34,168 bases of DNA from a virus, in the IMG/VR virus record IMGVR_UViG_3300009431_000633, positions 1 through 34,168 of that record; one strand, written 5' to 3'. The position numbers and the translations under genes are program-made. Under the pieces are notes generated by a model. The model made no database searches. It was not told the origin of the DNA and saw only the letters and a list, made by a program, of their open reading frames with translations. Shown one piece after another: positions 24,215 to 30,003 of the stretch (positions within the stretch are counted from its first letter, which is position 1; each line of letters starts with the position of its first letter).

Positions 24215-24762
24215 TCGCGATCGTCATCGGCCACCGGCTGTCCTCCCAGGGTGCCCGCAACACCCACGGACAGACGGAGTACACCTGGAATACCCAGCTG
24301 GCCGCGGACGTCAAGGCCGCATTGTTGGTGTACGGGGTGCCCGCCGAGGTGTACGAACGGCCAAACCACTCTGCTGGATACGGCGAGCTCGCACAGCTCC
24401 TGAACCGGGACCAGGTGGCGGCCGTGGTTTCCTTGCACTTCAACGGTGGGCCTGCTGCGGCCACGGGTACGGAGACCCTTTGCCACCCGGCCAGCCTCCT
24501 GGGTCAGGACCTGGCGTCCCGCATCCAGCACCACGTGGTGCAGTGCCTGGGGCTGCGGGACCGCGGGGTCAAGCAACAGACCCACAATGACCGTGGGAAA
24601 GAGCTCAAGATCCTGACCCGGACGAAAGCCCCGGCCGTGATCGTCGAATCCTACTTTGGGAGCAACGATCAGGACACCGCCGTGGCCACGCTCAAGAGGG
24701 CCTCCGGGGATCTGGGGAAAGCCATCGCCATGGGCGTGGTGGATTGGAGGGACACGCCGTGA
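24211..24762 (+). CDS. N-acetylmuramoyl-L-alanine amidase endolysin (Amidase_3 type)
   Basis: A 183-residue peptidoglycan hydrolase that cuts the bond between MurNAc and L-Ala. Zinc and catalytic residues of the Amidase_3 (AmiC/CwlV-like) fold are in order: H8 in IVIGHRL, E23 in QTEYTWN, H76 in SLHFNGG, and E146 in VIVESYFG. No cell-wall-binding domain and no signal peptide are present, so it is a single-domain endolysin needing a holin to reach the wall. It opens the lysis cassette; the next gene starts inside its stop codon (GTGA). Confidence 0.88.
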   Translation: MIAIVIGHRLSSQGARNTHGQTEYTWNTQLAADVKAALLVYGVPAEVYERPNHSAGYGELAQLLNRDQVAAVVSLHFNGGPAAATGTETLCHPASLLGQDLASRIQHHVVQCLGLRDRGVKQQTHNDRGKELKILTRTKAPAVIVESYFGSNDQDTAVATLKRASGDLGKAIAMGVVDWRDTP

Positions 24763-25046
24763 AAGTCCAGTTCTCGAGGACGTTTGCCCTGGCGGCCGTG
24801 GGGCTGCTGGGGCTGCTGCTGATCGGGGCGTTTCTGCTGGGAGCCCTGGTGTTCTGTCTGTGGTCCGTGGACCGCGCGGACCACGTGGCCCCGTTACTCA
24901 CAGCCTTGCAGGTCCTGGTTCCGTCCATTGCGGCGGTGGCGGGGTGTGGTGCCGGGTCCATGGCCCTGCGGGACTATGGGTCTGGTGGGCTGACCAGCTC
25001 CCAGGCGGCCAACGTCCACTACCACCAGGCGGCCGGCGAACCATGA
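24759..25046 (+). CDS. Holin-like membrane protein
   Basis: A 95-residue protein from GTG 24759. Two hydrophobic segments are visible, about 9-36 (ALAAVGLLGLLLIGAFLLGA) and 46-66 (LLTALQVLVPSIAAVAG), with a polar, His-containing C-terminus. Size, topology and position right after the endolysin fit a class II-type holin. The first segment is long enough for a full transmembrane helix. An antiholin or another small lysis membrane protein remains possible. Confidence 0.6.
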   Translation: MKVQFSRTFALAAVGLLGLLLIGAFLLGALVFCLWSVDRADHVAPLLTALQVLVPSIAAVAGCGAGSMALRDYGSGGLTSSQAANVHYHQAAGEP

Positions 25047-25312
25047 CCCTGACGGTCCCCACCTGGCTGTGGTGGTTGCTGGGCGGCGTGTTCGTCCTGG
25101 CCGCTGGTATGGTGGGGTCTCTCGTGTTTTTGCTCCCCCGCCGTCCCCCCGGCCATTTGCCACTCCACGTTCCATCCACGGAGGGGCGGCGGGTGGAGCG
25201 TATCCAGCGGGACCTGGTGGCCGCGGACGCCAAGGTCCAGCGGGCCATGGACCAGCCGGACATCGGGACCCAGGCCCGCGAGCTGGCCAAGCTGTTTGGG
25301 GCCGCACCATGA
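25043..25312 (+). CDS. Small membrane protein of the lysis cassette
   Basis: An 89-residue protein with one N-terminal transmembrane helix (about 6-31), followed by a basic, Pro-rich patch (PRRPPGHLPLH) and a charged helical end. Start and stop overlap neighbours as ATGA. One membrane anchor plus a helical domain in the lysis cassette could be an inner-membrane spanin, but the soluble part is short and the next gene looks like a complete spanin. A holin partner is an alternative. Confidence 0.55.
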   Translation: MTLTVPTWLWWLLGGVFVLAAGMVGSLVFLLPRRPPGHLPLHVPSTEGRRVERIQRDLVAADAKVQRAMDQPDIGTQARELAKLFGAAP

Positions 25313-25797
25313 CTCGGCTGGTCCCCCTGCTGCTGGTTTTGCTGGTGGTAGGGTGCGCCCCCAAGTCCGTGGCGGTGTACACGTCCGCGATCCCAGACAC
25401 CACACCCCCGGTTTTGACCCTGCTCGAGGTGGCGGAAGGGGATTGTCCGGCGGAGTCTGCCCTGGTCCCCGGGTCCCCAGCTCCTTACGTGGATGCGGTG
25501 GGGGTGGCCGAGTGCGGGGCCGTGGTGCTGCCCGTGGCCAGGGCGTCCGAGTTGTACCGGGATGCGCGGGTCCTACTGCCGTACTGGCGGGAGATGACCG
25601 CGGCCCAGGTGGAGGGCCGGCAGGCGGATCGGGACCATTGCCAGCGGACCGTGGACCTGCTGGCCGAGGACCGCAATGGATATCGGCGGGATGCGCTGGT
25701 GTTGCGGGTGGTGCTGCCCGTGGCCGTGACCGTGGCGGCCGTGGCTGCGGCGGGTGTTGGGTTCGGGGTGGGTGCTGCTGCGGCTGGGGGGCTGTGA
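25309..25797 (+). CDS. Lipoprotein with C-terminal membrane segment, candidate unimolecular spanin
   Basis: A 162-residue protein with an N-terminal signal MTRLVPLLLVLLVVGC; VVGC is a canonical lipobox and C16 the predicted lipidation site. The middle contains a helical stretch (about 80-130, YWREMTAAQVEGRQADRD), and residues about 133-162 are one hydrophobic Ala/Val/Gly segment. Outer-membrane lipid anchor plus C-terminal inner-membrane helix is the architecture of u-spanins such as T1 gp11, which fuse the two membranes in the last step of lysis. Position after endolysin and holin agrees. Cys in the mature part (ECG, HCQ) are extra. Confidence 0.6.
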   Translation: MTRLVPLLLVLLVVGCAPKSVAVYTSAIPDTTPPVLTLLEVAEGDCPAESALVPGSPAPYVDAVGVAECGAVVLPVARASELYRDARVLLPYWREMTAAQVEGRQADRDHCQRTVDLLAEDRNGYRRDALVLRVVLPVAVTVAAVAAAGVGFGVGAAAAGGL

Positions 25798-26201
25798 TGG
25801 GGAACCGCTGGCGGAGATTGGGGGAGAAGGACGAACCCACGGGGATCGGCCAAATGCTGGACGAGCTCCGCCAGATTGAGGAGGAGATACAACAGACGGA
25901 ATCCCAGGTGATGTCCATCTGCCCGGCCATGGAACCTCTGTGGGTGGACGCGGGCGGGGCTTTGGCCGTTGGGGACATCTTGCCGCGGAACGTTGAGATT
26001 GCGTGCCACGTCCACGTGGTGCTGGTGTGTCTGACCGGCCGGGCCATCCTGTCTGTGGAGGGGCAGTTCCAGGCCATGCAACCCGTGGGCTATCCGGGGG
26101 AAGATGCGGCCCCCAGCCATCGGTACATACCTGCGGGTACGCCGTGGCGGGCGGTCAACATCAAGGGGCGGACGGTGGCCCTGGTGGTCCATACTGGGTA
26201 G
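25797..26201 (+). CDS. Small cupin-like protein
   Basis: A 134-residue protein whose ATG overlaps the upstream TGA (TGATG). Residues 1-40 are a charged helix (IGQMLDELRQIEEEIQQTE). The rest looks like a small beta barrel. HVHVVLVCLTGRAILSVEG (about 71-89), followed by IPAGTPWRAVNIKGRTVAL (about 112-130), follows the order of a cupin fold. Only some metal-ligand His positions are visible, so an enzyme is not certain. It may be structural or a lysis regulator. The helix plus cupin combination is unusual in a lysis region. Confidence 0.5.
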   Translation: MGNRWRRLGEKDEPTGIGQMLDELRQIEEEIQQTESQVMSICPAMEPLWVDAGGALAVGDILPRNVEIACHVHVVLVCLTGRAILSVEGQFQAMQPVGYPGEDAAPSHRYIPAGTPWRAVNIKGRTVALVVHTG

Positions 26202-26216
26202 GGGGCGGGAGCTGAT

Positions 26217-26519
26217 ATGCCGAACGACAGATCGAGTATGAATGGCACCAGCAGCGGCGGACGGGACCGTCAAGCGGAGTGGCGGGGCAAAATGCTGGCC
26301 ACGACCGAGGGCCTACACGAACGGCTGGCCGAGCTCCGCAGCGAAAACGGGGACGAGCACAAGGAGCTCCGCGCAGCAGTCGAGGACATCCGCGGGCTGG
26401 TGGCGGACAACAAAGCGTCCATCGCGGTCCTGCAGGTCAAGGCGGGACTGGTTGGGCTGGTGGGTGGGGCCATTCCTGCGGGGGCGGCCGTGGTGTACCT
26501 GCTGCTTTCTTCCGGATAG
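26217..26519 (+). CDS. XhlA-like protein: coiled coil plus C-terminal membrane helix
   Basis: A 100-residue protein with a polar N-terminus, a coiled-coil segment (about 28-70, LHERLAELRSENGDEHKEL) and a C-terminal transmembrane helix (about 74-97). This is the layout of haemolysin XhlA-type proteins found beside phage holins, which help membrane disruption. The ribosome site is GGGAG. It is the last gene of the late block. Identity is by architecture only. Confidence 0.5.
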   Translation: MPNDRSSMNGTSSGGRDRQAEWRGKMLATTEGLHERLAELRSENGDEHKELRAAVEDIRGLVADNKASIAVLQVKAGLVGLVGGAIPAGAAVVYLLLSSG

Positions 26520-26707
26520 GACTTGACAAACCAAATCCGCTTCCTTCAACCTGGACCCATGGCACGGCAATGCCGCCATCGGGGGCAGGTTCCCGATAAA
26601 CGACGACAGACCTAGCCTGCCCCAGGTCTGTGTCCAGTCCCCCTGCCCTGGGTTGCCGCCCAGGGCGGGGGGCATTTCGACGACAACCCCTGTCGTTTGG
26701 AGGAGTG
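26520..26707. other. 188-bp gap between late and early blocks
   Basis: No gene is visible. A perfect -35 hexamer TTGACA lies at 26524-26529, but the best-spaced -10 (TCAACC at 17 bases) is poor. CAGACCT and AGGTCTG pair across ten bases at about 26607-26630, and a strong hairpin follows at 26641-26670. ACGACA and TGTCGT flank ACCCC just before the next ribosome site and could hide it. The gap probably ends the late transcript and starts the next one. Confidence 0.45.
26641..26670 (+). terminator. Terminator-like hairpin after the lysis cassette
   Basis: GCCCTGGG (26645-26652) pairs with CCCAGGGC (26659-26666) across TTGCCG. The pairing extends outward through CCCT and GGGG, with one GU pair, to a 12-bp stem. 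Only ATTT follows after several G residues, so it is not a classic intrinsic terminator, but its strength and position between blocks favour transcription arrest. Confidence 0.5.
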
Positions 26708-27307
26708 GTGGACGAGCACAACAACCATCCCGCAGGACTGATTGGTGGTCGTGACCCGCGGCAGCTGGTCCAGGCCGAGCTGGAAAACGAGGCCCGCCAG
26801 AAGGCATTAACCAAGGCCATGGCTCCGTTCCTGGCCCCGTTGCATGCTCGCATTCAGGTCCTGGCGGCCAAGGGCAGGGCCTTGGCCCACGACCTGGAAA
26901 CGGAACGGCAGCTTCGCAGGGAGTTGGAAGCGTTCCTGGGCGATGACAGCCTGGACCAGGAGGACCTGTTCCCCCGGCTCGAGGCCATCCAGCAGGACCG
27001 GGACCGCCTGTGGATCACCACGTCCGCCCCTCGCCGGCCCCTGACGTTCAACGGGGATGGCACCCCGCAGATGGACGTGCTGGGGGAACCCCTGGTGGGG
27101 GCAGCCCAGGAGGTGGACGAGGTGGCCCGCACGGCAACCGTCACCATCATGGTTCTGACGGACCACCCGCTGGCCTACCTGACAGGGGAGTCATTCGAGG
27201 GCAACGGCAAGAACGCCTTGGGTGATGCGTTGCGCAAGGCGTCCGCCAGGGTCCAGGAGGAACTGGACAGGCTGCAAGGGGAGCAAGCCAATGCGCCGTC
27301 TATGTAG
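26708..27307 (+). CDS. Hypothetical protein, coiled coil plus beta domain
   Basis: A 199-residue product from GTG 26708 (GGAGGAG directly upstream; GTG 26705 is an alternative). Residues about 18-85 are helical and charged (QLVQAELENEARQKALTKAM). The centre (RRPLTFNGDGTPQMDVLG, about 112-129) and VARTATVTIMVLTDHPLAY (about 140-158) look like strands. The end is a helix (ARVQEELDRLQ). It is the first gene of the early block and encodes no recognised family. Its place upstream of the replication region suggests an early or replication-linked role. Confidence 0.6.
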   Translation: MDEHNNHPAGLIGGRDPRQLVQAELENEARQKALTKAMAPFLAPLHARIQVLAAKGRALAHDLETERQLRRELEAFLGDDSLDQEDLFPRLEAIQQDRDRLWITTSAPRRPLTFNGDGTPQMDVLGEPLVGAAQEVDEVARTATVTIMVLTDHPLAYLTGESFEGNGKNALGDALRKASARVQEELDRLQGEQANAPSM

Positions 27308-27428
27308 GTGGGCCTTGTTCGTGGTCTCGGTCCCCGTGCTGTTCGTGCGGTACACGATGGAGGAGTTGGAGTTTGCACGACTCCGCCGCAAGGCGGCCCA
27401 GCGTCGGCGGGACCTGGGTCTGCAGTGA
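27291..27428 (+). CDS. Small single-pass membrane protein
   Basis: A 45-residue product starting MRRLCRWALFVVSVPVLFV with AAGGGGAG upstream, beginning inside the end of the preceding gene. A transmembrane segment (about 6-22) is followed by a strongly basic cytoplasmic helix (RLRRKAAQRRRDLG). It overlaps the next gene as GTGA. Such small phage membrane proteins often act in exclusion or host takeover, but nothing specific can be claimed. Confidence 0.5.
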   Translation: MRRLCRWALFVVSVPVLFVRYTMEELEFARLRRKAAQRRRDLGLQ

Positions 27429-27733
27429 CCGAACACACCCAGTGGGTCCGCTGGCAATGCGGCTACCTGACCCACCACCAGACCGTGTTGATGGGCTGGG
27501 AGGGAACCCTGGTGTTCCCCCACCTGGTGGCGTGGGCCAAGGCCCAGGGGTTTGGTGGGCGGCTGCCCCGTCCTTGCCTGGAACCAAGGGCCCTGTCCGC
27601 CATCATGCGAGGGCTGCCCGAGGACTCCGCCGCAGAGGCTGTCCGGCAGATGATCGGGGCTGGGCTGCTGGAACCCAACGGTGATAGCGGATTCGTTGCC
27701 ATTCACAACTACCGGAAATGGCAAAGGAAATAA
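27425..27733 (+). CDS. Winged-helix, replisome-organizer-like protein
   Basis: A 102-residue protein from GTG 27425. The layout WVRWQCGYLTHHQTV, a helical middle, MRGLPEDSAAEAVRQMIGAG, then LLEPNGDSGFVAIHNYRKWQ resembles the N-terminal winged-helix domain of phage replication initiators/replisome organizers, in which a W-V-R-L start and a closing W-R-I-H-D-Y-like strand are typical. The usual C-terminal DnaD-like or helicase-loading part is absent, so this is domain-sized. It ends immediately before the DnaA-box cluster, which supports origin binding. Confidence 0.55.
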   Translation: MTEHTQWVRWQCGYLTHHQTVLMGWEGTLVFPHLVAWAKAQGFGGRLPRPCLEPRALSAIMRGLPEDSAAEAVRQMIGAGLLEPNGDSGFVAIHNYRKWQRK

Positions 27734-27822
27734 CCCGATGATTAGGCATGACTATCTGTTGTCGGGTTTCGGGTGTTTGCGGCAGTTGTGTACCAAACCA
27801 GTGAATGGGGTTCAATCGGACG

Positions 27823-27850
27823 ACGGGACGGGACGGGACGGGACGGGACG
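27823..27850 (+). repeat. Pentamer array ACGGG, 5.6 copies
   Basis: ACGGG is repeated five times without change, followed by ACG. It lies 28 bp before the first DnaA-like box. Half-turn phasing of such repeats can create an initiator-binding platform, though a five-base repeat may also arise by slippage. Confidence 0.85.
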
Positions 27851-27878
27851 TTCTTACGATGACGATCATACAGGGCGG

Positions 27879-27933
27879 TTATCCGCAGGCTTTCCCACAG
27901 GGTTATTCACAGTATTCGGGCTAGTTGTCCACA
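27879..27933 (+). promoter_or_regulatory. Four DnaA boxes in one orientation
   Basis: Boxes compared with TTATNCACA: TTATCCGCA (27879-27887, one mismatch), TTTCCCACA (27891-27899, two differences from TTATCCACA), TTATTCACA (27903-27911, exact) and TTGTCCACA (27925-27933, one mismatch). Starts are 12, 12 and 22 bp apart, close to helical phasing. Such a cluster is very unlikely by chance in GC-rich DNA and is the hallmark of DnaA-dependent origins. Confidence 0.75.
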
Positions 27934-27976
27934 TTCCTACTCCGTTGGTCGGAATCTTCTGAGGGAGGATGCCACC

Positions 27977-28216
27977 GTGGCTTTGGAGTTGTTTGTCAGG
28001 AAGAATGGGCGGTTCGGGCACAAGGCCCGGGACCGTGAAATCGTGGCCTACGTGATGAAGCGCCGGACACTCCGGGAGCGTATCGTGCGGGCCGTCCTCG
28101 AGATCGATGCCCAGCTCGGACAGCGTGCCATGCCTCTTCCCAAGGACCAGACCGCTGGGGGGCTGGTGGTCCGCCAGCTTCCGGACGGGTCCGTCCACAT
28201 CCGGAGGGCTGGGTGA
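27977..28216 (+). CDS. Small basic hypothetical protein after the origin
   Basis: A 79-residue product from GTG 27977, with GGGAGGA at 9-base spacing. It contains a basic helical part (FVRKNGRFGHKARDREI, RRTLRERIVRAVLEID) and a C-terminal strand pair (GGLVVRQLPDGSVHIRR). Many Arg/Lys suggest nucleic-acid binding. It is the first gene downstream of the origin and is coupled to the repair gene that follows (TGATG). No family recognised. Confidence 0.55.
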   Translation: MALELFVRKNGRFGHKARDREIVAYVMKRRTLRERIVRAVLEIDAQLGQRAMPLPKDQTAGGLVVRQLPDGSVHIRRAG

Positions 28217-28587
28217 TGCGGATGTGGCTGGGGGTGGAACCCCGTTACCTGTGCGTGGCCCACCTGGGCGGGGAGCACCGCGAGCTCCACGGTATCGCCT
28301 TTGCCTTGCGGCGGATTGCCGAGGGCAAGGACGTGGACCGCTGGACAAACAAGCTGTTGGGCCACATTGCCCGCGGCCAGGTGGACCTGGACCAGGTGGT
28401 GGCCCGCCACGCTGCCCTGGCTTTGGAGATGGAACGGCGGGGGTGCAACCACCGCAGCATCCTGGACGAGTTGCCCTCCTGGCCTTACGACACGGGCACC
28501 GTGGACGAGGGGGTTTCCACGCTGGCCCTGTACGGTCGGTGTAACGCGTGCTGGGGCAGACTCCACGCGGTCGGGGGTCAGCTGTGA
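28216..28587 (+). CDS. denV: Pyrimidine dimer DNA glycosylase (T4 endonuclease V-like)
   Basis: A 123-residue protein resembling phage endonuclease V, which removes UV-induced pyrimidine dimers by N-glycosylase and AP-lyase action. With ATG 28216 as start, H16, L17, E20, R22, E23 and L24 fall at exactly the same positions as in T4 DenV (HLMAEYREL there, HLGGEHREL here); E23 is catalytic in T4. GKDVDRW matches T4 GKRVRDF, and ALEMERRGCNHRSI matches a T4 helix. The exact register supports this start over GTG 28213. T4 uses the free amine of Thr2; here residue 2 is Arg, so Met removal is unlikely and the nucleophile may differ. The C-terminus has a CNAC pair absent from T4. Confidence 0.75.
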   Translation: MRMWLGVEPRYLCVAHLGGEHRELHGIAFALRRIAEGKDVDRWTNKLLGHIARGQVDLDQVVARHAALALEMERRGCNHRSILDELPSWPYDTGTVDEGVSTLALYGRCNACWGRLHAVGGQL

Positions 28588-29252
28588 ACAAAACCAAAAT
28601 CGAGTGGACGGACTACACCTGGAACCCGGTCACCGGGTGTCTGCACGGTTGTGACTACTGCTACGCTCGCCGGCTGGCCAAGCGGTTTGCGGGCCGCAAT
28701 GGCTACCCGGTCAGCAACCCGTTCCAGTTCCGATACCACGCGGATCGCCTGGACGAACCGGGCAAGGCCAAGAATCCATCCCGCATCTTCGTGTGTTCCA
28801 TGGGGGATCTGTTCGGGGCCTGGGTTCCGGGAGGTATCATCCGAGATGTCATCCACCCTGCGTGGATGCACCCCCGCCACACGTTCCAGTTCCTGACCAA
28901 GGCTCCATCCCGCTATGCCCGGTTCAAGTTCCCTCCCAATGCGTGGCTTGGGTTCAGTGCTCCGGACAGGTTCGAGCTGGACTTGAGGAAGCGGGGGCTG
29001 TGGTCCAGTGCCCAGGTGGACCGTGTCCAGTACGTGAGCCTGGAACCCATCCGCGATCGGTTCAGTCCGCAAAACCTGGCGGGGCTGGATTGGGTGATCG
29101 TCGGGGGGCAGACCGGGGCGGGGGCCAAGGCTCCGGACTTGGACCACGTCCAGTCCGTGATCGATGCCACGGCCCAGCTGGGGATCCCCTGTTTCGTGAA
29201 AGACAACTGCCGGGTCGCGGGGCCCAGGGAGTTTCCGGAGGTCCGCACGTGA
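28584..29252 (+). CDS. DUF5131 (Gp37/Gp68-family) radical-SAM-type protein
   Basis: A 222-residue protein starting VNKTKIEWTDYTWNPVTGC, the characteristic opening of the phage Gp37/Gp68 family. Cys at 19, 23 and 26 form the C-x3-C-x2-C iron-sulfur motif of radical SAM enzymes. Further on, FVCSMGDLFG, FQFLTKAPSRY, VSLEPI and WVIVGGQTG are family-typical. The biochemical function of the family is not established; some members are compared with spore photoproduct lyase. The GTG overlaps the stop of the dimer glycosylase, so the two are translationally coupled and may both act on damaged or modified nucleic acid. Confidence 0.88.
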   Translation: MNKTKIEWTDYTWNPVTGCLHGCDYCYARRLAKRFAGRNGYPVSNPFQFRYHADRLDEPGKAKNPSRIFVCSMGDLFGAWVPGGIIRDVIHPAWMHPRHTFQFLTKAPSRYARFKFPPNAWLGFSAPDRFELDLRKRGLWSSAQVDRVQYVSLEPIRDRFSPQNLAGLDWVIVGGQTGAGAKAPDLDHVQSVIDATAQLGIPCFVKDNCRVAGPREFPEVRT

Positions 29253-29584
29253 TTACCTTCCGCGTCCACGTCAACCGCGAGGGCCAACCGTACTGGAAAG
29301 GGTCTGACCACTCCGTGTCCACGGCTGTCCGCCTGTCCGCCAACCGCCTGCCCCTGGGCAGTACGGCGGCGGTGGGGGAATCCGGGGTGTACACCGTGGT
29401 GGCCGATGGCCACGGCCGCCACATTTGGACGGACACGGATGGCCGCTATCGAGATGACATTCTGTATGTACCTGCCTACCAGCGAAACCCAGGTACTGTG
29501 ATCACCGTGGTGGAGGGGGACGTGGCCCGGGACGACACGGCCCAGGCTCCCACCCTGACCCTGGCCACCCCGGTGGAGGAGTAG
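29249..29584 (+). CDS. Hypothetical protein
   Basis: A 111-residue product whose GTG overlaps the upstream TGA. It looks largely beta-structured (VITFRVHVNREGQPYWKG, GVYTVVADGHGRHIWTD), with an acidic C-terminus. No Cys. It is coupled to the DUF5131 gene and lies before the excisionase-like gene, so an accessory role with either neighbour is possible. No family recognised. Confidence 0.55.
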   Translation: MITFRVHVNREGQPYWKGSDHSVSTAVRLSANRLPLGSTAAVGESGVYTVVADGHGRHIWTDTDGRYRDDILYVPAYQRNPGTVITVVEGDVARDDTAQAPTLTLATPVEE

Positions 29585-29589
29585 CGGCG

Positions 29590-30003
29590 GTGGGTGCTGT
29601 GGCCCAGCGGTTCCTGTCCACGGACGAGGTGGTGGACTTGATGCCGTTCGGACGGGACGTCCTGCAATCCATGATGCAGGACACCCCGCCGGACTACTCG
29701 CCTCCCTGGGCCAACGTGTCCACGGGCCGCGGTCGCCAGGCCCGATACATCTGGACCCCGGACCTGGATCGCCTGCTAGACTGGGCCCAGGCCGTGGAGG
29801 CTTGGCGGAGTGGCGAATGGCCAGCATTGACAGACGGGGGGACCGCTGGCGGTTGCGCTGGCGGGACCCGGACGGATCCCAGCGACAGCACACCACGACC
29901 ACCAGACGAGTGGTCTACCAGCTCCTCCCCTTTGCCCAGGCGGCCGAGGACGGCGGACGCCGATGGCGACCCGTTGCAGCTGCCCCGGAGCTCCGCGCGT
30001 TGA
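29590..30003 (+). CDS. Excisionase-like DNA-binding protein overlapping the integrase
   Basis: A 137-residue product from GTG 29590 with GGAGGAG upstream. The N-terminal 75 residues (RFLSTDEVVDLMPFGRDVLQ, then YIWTPDLDRLLDWAQA) have the S-T/V-x-E-V start and spacing of MerR/AlpA-type helix-turn-helix proteins used as phage excisionases or repressors. No stop occurs before 30003, so the C-terminal third, a Ser/Thr/Pro/Arg-rich low-complexity tail, overlaps 187 bp of the integrase gene in another frame. Excision control is inferred from the neighbour. Confidence 0.6.
   Translation: MGAVAQRFLSTDEVVDLMPFGRDVLQSMMQDTPPDYSPPWANVSTGRGRQARYIWTPDLDRLLDWAQAVEAWRSGEWPALTDGGTAGGCAGGTRTDPSDSTPRPPDEWSTSSSPLPRRPRTADADGDPLQLPRSSAR

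Larger units (their letters stand above)
27734..27976. other. Candidate replication origin region
   Basis: A 243-bp gap without a gene. It contains AACCCGA/TCGGGTT as an inverted repeat near its left end, a 28-bp ACGGG array (27823-27850), and four DnaA-box-like 9-mers (27879-27933), all following the winged-helix gene. The stretch after the boxes is only moderately AT-rich, and I do not see a typical unwinding element. The combination fits a host-DnaA-dependent origin. Confidence 0.65.

Noticed and set aside
27823-27850. ACGGG array as a CRISPR or telomere-like element
   Set aside because: Five-base direct repeats without spacers; association with DnaA boxes makes an origin element more likely.
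28584-29252. Defence or anti-defence radical SAM enzyme (viperin-like)
   Set aside because: The N-terminal motif and gene context match the phage Gp37/Gp68 family; viperin-specific motifs were not seen.
29824-29829. TTGACA as a promoter -35
   Set aside because: It lies within the integrase and excisionase coding regions and has no spaced -10 partner.
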